A model generated the notes under the pieces. The model was not told the origin of the DNA and made no database searches. It saw nothing but the letters and a program-made list of their open reading frames with translations. 5,525 nt of DNA from Lachnospiraceae bacterium (lineage in GTDB: Bacteria > Bacillota > Clostridia > Lachnospirales > Lachnospiraceae): contig VSNE01000195.1 of NCBI GenBank assembly GCA_009774155.1, positions 1-5,525 of the forward strand, read 5' to 3'. Shown here piece after piece: positions 5,030-5,525 of this stretch. The stretch's first letter is position 1; every line of letters starts with the position of its first letter. Position numbers and translations under genes: made by a program.

Positions 5030-5525
5030 ATGGCGGAAGCATTGGATACATTGAAGAAATGGGTTGACGAGAGCCGCAATATTGTATTTTTCGGCGGGGC
5101 CGGAGTTTCCACGGAGAGCGGGATTCCGGATTTTCGGAGTGTGGACGGACTTTATCATCAGCAGTATGATTATCCGCCGGAAACTATTTTAAGTCATACA
5201 TTTTACAGAAAAAAGACAGAAGAATTTTACCGCTTCTACCGTGCCAAAATGCTGGCATTGGATGCAAAGCCCAATGCAGCGCATTTAAAGCTGGCAGAAT
5301 GGGAGCGGGAGGGGAAGCTGAAGGCGGTTGTTACTCAGAATATTGACGGACTGCACCAGGCGGCGGGCAGCAAGACGGTCTATGAGCTTCATGGTTCCGT
5401 CCACCGGAATTACTGCCAGAAATGCGGCGCTTTTTACGATGCGCAATATATACTGAAATCAACAGGCGTTCCGCTCTGTGAAAAGTGCGGGGGACAGATA
5501 AAGCCGGATGTGGTTCTTTACGAGG
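5030..5525 (+). CDS. Sir2/CobB-family NAD-dependent protein deacylase (sirtuin), 3' end cut off
   Basis: Sirtuins remove acetyl or other acyl groups from lysines, consuming NAD and releasing nicotinamide and O-acyl-ADP-ribose. The first 165 residues are present, about two thirds of a typical 240-residue bacterial sirtuin; the window ends before the last part. Clear motifs are the NAD-binding GAGVSTESGIPDFRS (23-37), PNAAH (81-85), TQNIDGLH (102-109) and the catalytic His121 in ELHGSV. A complete four-Cys zinc site (Cys129, Cys132, Cys150, Cys153) is followed by IKPDVVLY, the start of the region that normally continues to the substrate-binding groove. The ATG has AGGAGGG at 5014-5020 with 9 bases of spacing. 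Substrate preference (acetyl versus succinyl or other acyl) cannot be settled from this part. It is likely co-transcribed with the transferase gene upstream, as no terminator separates them. It would usually be annotated cobB or an NAD-dependent protein deacylase. Confidence 0.95.
   Translation, partial: MAEALDTLKKWVDESRNIVFFGGAGVSTESGIPDFRSVDGLYHQQYDYPPETILSHTFYRKKTEEFYRFYRAKMLALDAKPNAAHLKLAEWEREGKLKAVVTQNIDGLHQAAGSKTVYELHGSVHRNYCQKCGAFYDAQYILKSTGVPLCEKCGGQIKPDVVLYE

Overview
The window looks like chromosomal DNA of a low-to-mid GC Firmicute, most likely a gut clostridium of the Lachnospiraceae type. This rests on strong AGGAGG-type ribosome binding sites, SigA-like promoter elements, a FtsX-type ABC exporter of the two-ectodomain kind common in Firmicutes, and the general flavour of the Sfp and sirtuin proteins. 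It is inference from style, not a database match. No rRNA, tRNA, CRISPR array or insertion sequence is visible.

Layout. Positions 1-130 hold a perfect 11-bp inverted repeat and possibly the tail of an upstream reading frame. Positions 131-3340 are a two-gene ABC exporter module: an ATPase followed by an 830-residue permease whose GTG start directly abuts the ATPase stop (TGAGTG), so the two are almost certainly translationally coupled. After a 150-base gap with a plausible promoter comes a 95-residue exported protein, unusually rich in Cys and His (3491-3778), ending in a strong intrinsic terminator (3851-3883). The stretch 3891-4060 has no convincing gene but carries a perfect TATAAT box ahead of a 55-residue charged protein (4073-4240). 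That gene ends at a weaker terminator-like hairpin, which physically overlaps a candidate promoter and the 5' end of an Sfp-type 4'-phosphopantetheinyl transferase (about 4293-4958). The last gene, from 5030, is a Sir2/CobB NAD-dependent protein deacylase that runs off the end of the window.

How the parts may work together. The ABC pair would form a membrane exporter or mechanotransmission complex of the MacB/FtsX/LolCDE superfamily. No regulator or kinase is in view, so its substrate cannot be assigned. The Cys/His-rich protein is probably a surface-anchored or secreted metal-binding protein with its own promoter; read-through from the ABC genes is possible because no clear terminator lies between them. 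The phosphopantetheinyl transferase (installs the CoA-derived arm on carrier proteins) and the sirtuin (removes acyl groups from lysines using NAD) lie 71 bases apart on the same strand with no terminator between them and may be co-transcribed. No polyketide, peptide-synthetase or fatty-acid gene is in the window to say which carrier protein is modified.

The most interesting items are the Cys/His-rich small protein, the unknown 55-residue protein, the compressed terminator/promoter/start region before the transferase, and the dyad upstream of the ABC genes. No complete new system is demonstrated here.
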